DNA of 64,000 bases from Komarekiella atlantica HA4396-MV6 (GTDB lineage: Bacteria > Cyanobacteriota > Cyanobacteriia > Cyanobacteriales > Nostocaceae), in assembly GCA_019359395.1 (NCBI GenBank), contig JAHHHK010000010.1:1-64000 (forward strand), read 5' to 3'. Position numbers and translations under genes: made by a program. Positions 63,161 through 64,000 of the stretch are shown piece by piece. Each line of letters starts with the position of its first letter. The first letter of the stretch is position 1. The notes beneath the pieces are model-generated. The model was not told the origin of the DNA. It did no database searches and worked only from the letters and a program-made list of their open reading frames with translations.

Positions 63161-64000
63161 ATGAAACCCATTAAAGTTTTGTTCTCTGCCTATGCTTGTG
63201 AACCGGGACAAGGTTCAGAGCCGGGAGTAGGCTGGAATGTTGTTAGAGAAGTGAGCAAGTATTGCCAAGTCTGGGTGCTGACATCAAACTGTCACCGCCA
63301 AGGTATTGAAAGTGAACTAGCACGCAATCCACTGTCTAACCTGCACTTTATTTACCTAGATCCCCTAGGTTGGGTCTTAGATTGGAGTCCTCAGCGAAAA
63401 GGAAAACAGCGAGGGGTCTATTTTCATTATTACCTTTGGCAAATTTTGGCGTATTTTATTGGTCGTTCATTTCACAAGCATATTGATTTTGATCTTGTAC
63501 ATCACGTGACCTATGTGAGATATTCTAGCCCTAGCTTTGTCTCACTACTTCCAATTCCGTTTCTTTGGGGCCCTGTTGGTGGTGGAGAATCGGCTCCCAA
63601 AAGCTTTTGGAAAAACTTTAGTTTTCGTGGCAAGGCTTATGAAGTTTTGCGAAATTTGGCTCGCGGGATAGGTGAGTTTGATCCATTAGTGCGTCTCACT
63701 GCCCAACAAAGTACTTTAGCCAGGGCTACAACTGAAGACACAGCTAAACGATTGTATCAAATAGGTGCAAAAAATGTTCAAGTTTATTCCCAGTTAGGTT
63801 TATCTAAAGACGAAATAACCAACCTTGGAGATTATGCAATTCTTGACAATTATCCAATCAGGTTTATTAGCGTAGGTAGACTTCTGCACTGGAAGGGATT
63901 TCATTTGGGGCTAGCTGCATTCGCCCAAGCAAACTTAGCTGATGCTGAATATTGGATTATAGGAGAAGGAAGTGAGCGTAAACAGTTAGAAATATTGACT
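63161..64000 (+). CDS. GT4-family glycosyltransferase, 3' end beyond the window
   Basis: 280 codons are present with no stop before the right edge. Start ATG at 63161 (MKPIKVLFSAYACEPGQGSE then PGVGWNVVREVSK). The acceptor domain includes DLVHHVTYVRYSSPSFVSLL and PFLWGPVGGGESAPKSFWKN; the donor domain begins at IRFISVGRLLHWKGFHLGLA and WIIGEGSERKQLEIL. The C-terminal part of the donor domain (with the E-x7-E motif) is missing because of the edge. The polysaccharide cluster clearly continues to the right. Confidence 0.88.
   Translation, partial: MKPIKVLFSAYACEPGQGSEPGVGWNVVREVSKYCQVWVLTSNCHRQGIESELARNPLSNLHFIYLDPLGWVLDWSPQRKGKQRGVYFHYYLWQILAYFIGRSFHKHIDFDLVHHVTYVRYSSPSFVSLLPIPFLWGPVGGGESAPKSFWKNFSFRGKAYEVLRNLARGIGEFDPLVRLTAQQSTLARATTEDTAKRLYQIGAKNVQVYSQLGLSKDEITNLGDYAILDNYPIRFISVGRLLHWKGFHLGLAAFAQANLADAEYWIIGEGSERKQLEILT

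Overview
The window is chromosomal DNA of a filamentous, probably heterocyst-forming cyanobacterium of the Nostoc/Anabaena group. The basis is the very frequent HIP1-type octamer GCGATCGC, moderate-to-low GC, many families typical of cyanobacteria (single-domain orange-carotenoid-protein homologues HCP and CTDH, DUF1400 hydrolase, DUF4330, PRC-barrel/DUF2382 stress proteins, Uma2 nucleases, Rpn-like nucleases) and many dispersed palindromic repeats of the kind that litter Nostoc genomes. Species cannot be fixed from sequence alone. No rRNA, CRISPR array, prophage or complete insertion sequence was recognised; one tRNA (Leu, anticodon CAA) is present.

Layout. 0-6 kb: GH57-like glycosidase, short-chain dehydrogenase and secreted DUF1400 hydrolase, all on the minus strand, with long intergenic gaps holding repeats. 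6.6-12 kb: KirBac potassium channel divergent from an MFS exporter, then three related PRC-barrel/DUF2382 proteins. 12.3-20.4 kb: animal-type transketolase, GNAT acetyltransferase, an unusual XRE-HTH / double Clp-N / Uma2 fusion, KDPG aldolase, two L,D-transpeptidases, a small unknown protein and a stand-alone Uma2 protein. 21.2-25.9 kb: MacAB-like export system (adaptor, permease, ATPase), with an inverted, frameshifted Rpn-type nuclease pseudogene between permease and ATPase. 25.9-29.5 kb: a photoprotection pair (HCP and CTDH, the two halves of an orange carotenoid protein) flanking QueG and a HAD phosphatase. 29.6-32.6 kb: partner-switching signalling (receiver-GAF-PP2C phosphatase, RsbW-like kinase) and a NarL-type regulator. 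33.4-45.3 kb: mixed housekeeping and envelope genes, including a WecG-type glycosyltransferase, FtsE-like ATPase, M48 protease, adenosylhomocysteinase and an MscS channel. 45.4-50.5 kb: beta-helix/RTX-like protein, a decayed duplicate of a small gene, an L-lactate-oxidase-like flavoprotein and tRNA-Leu. 51.5-64 kb: a polysaccharide cluster (WecG-type transferase, Wzx-type flippase, methyltransferase and at least seven GT2/GT4 glycosyltransferases), all on the plus strand and running off the right edge.

How the genes fit together. The HCP/CTDH pair should bind a ketocarotenoid and quench singlet oxygen or excess light energy. The PP2C/RsbW pair should control an anti-sigma or anti-anti-sigma switch whose STAS partner lies outside the window. 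The 51.5-64 kb cluster should build and flip a lipid-linked repeat unit for exopolysaccharide or O-antigen; signs of recent segmental duplication are visible there (two paralogous GT4 genes and a leftover flippase 3' end between them). Repeat elements have been active: one 120-bp insertion flanked by an 11-bp direct repeat lengthens the C-terminus of a membrane protein by 40 residues in frame, and a TA-flanked miniature element carries two different nested inserts at the same internal site in two copies.

The most unusual single gene is the 382-residue XRE-HTH / Clp-N / Clp-N / Uma2 protein (15532-16680), whose nuclease-like domain has Arg where the family's usual PD-motif aspartate should be.
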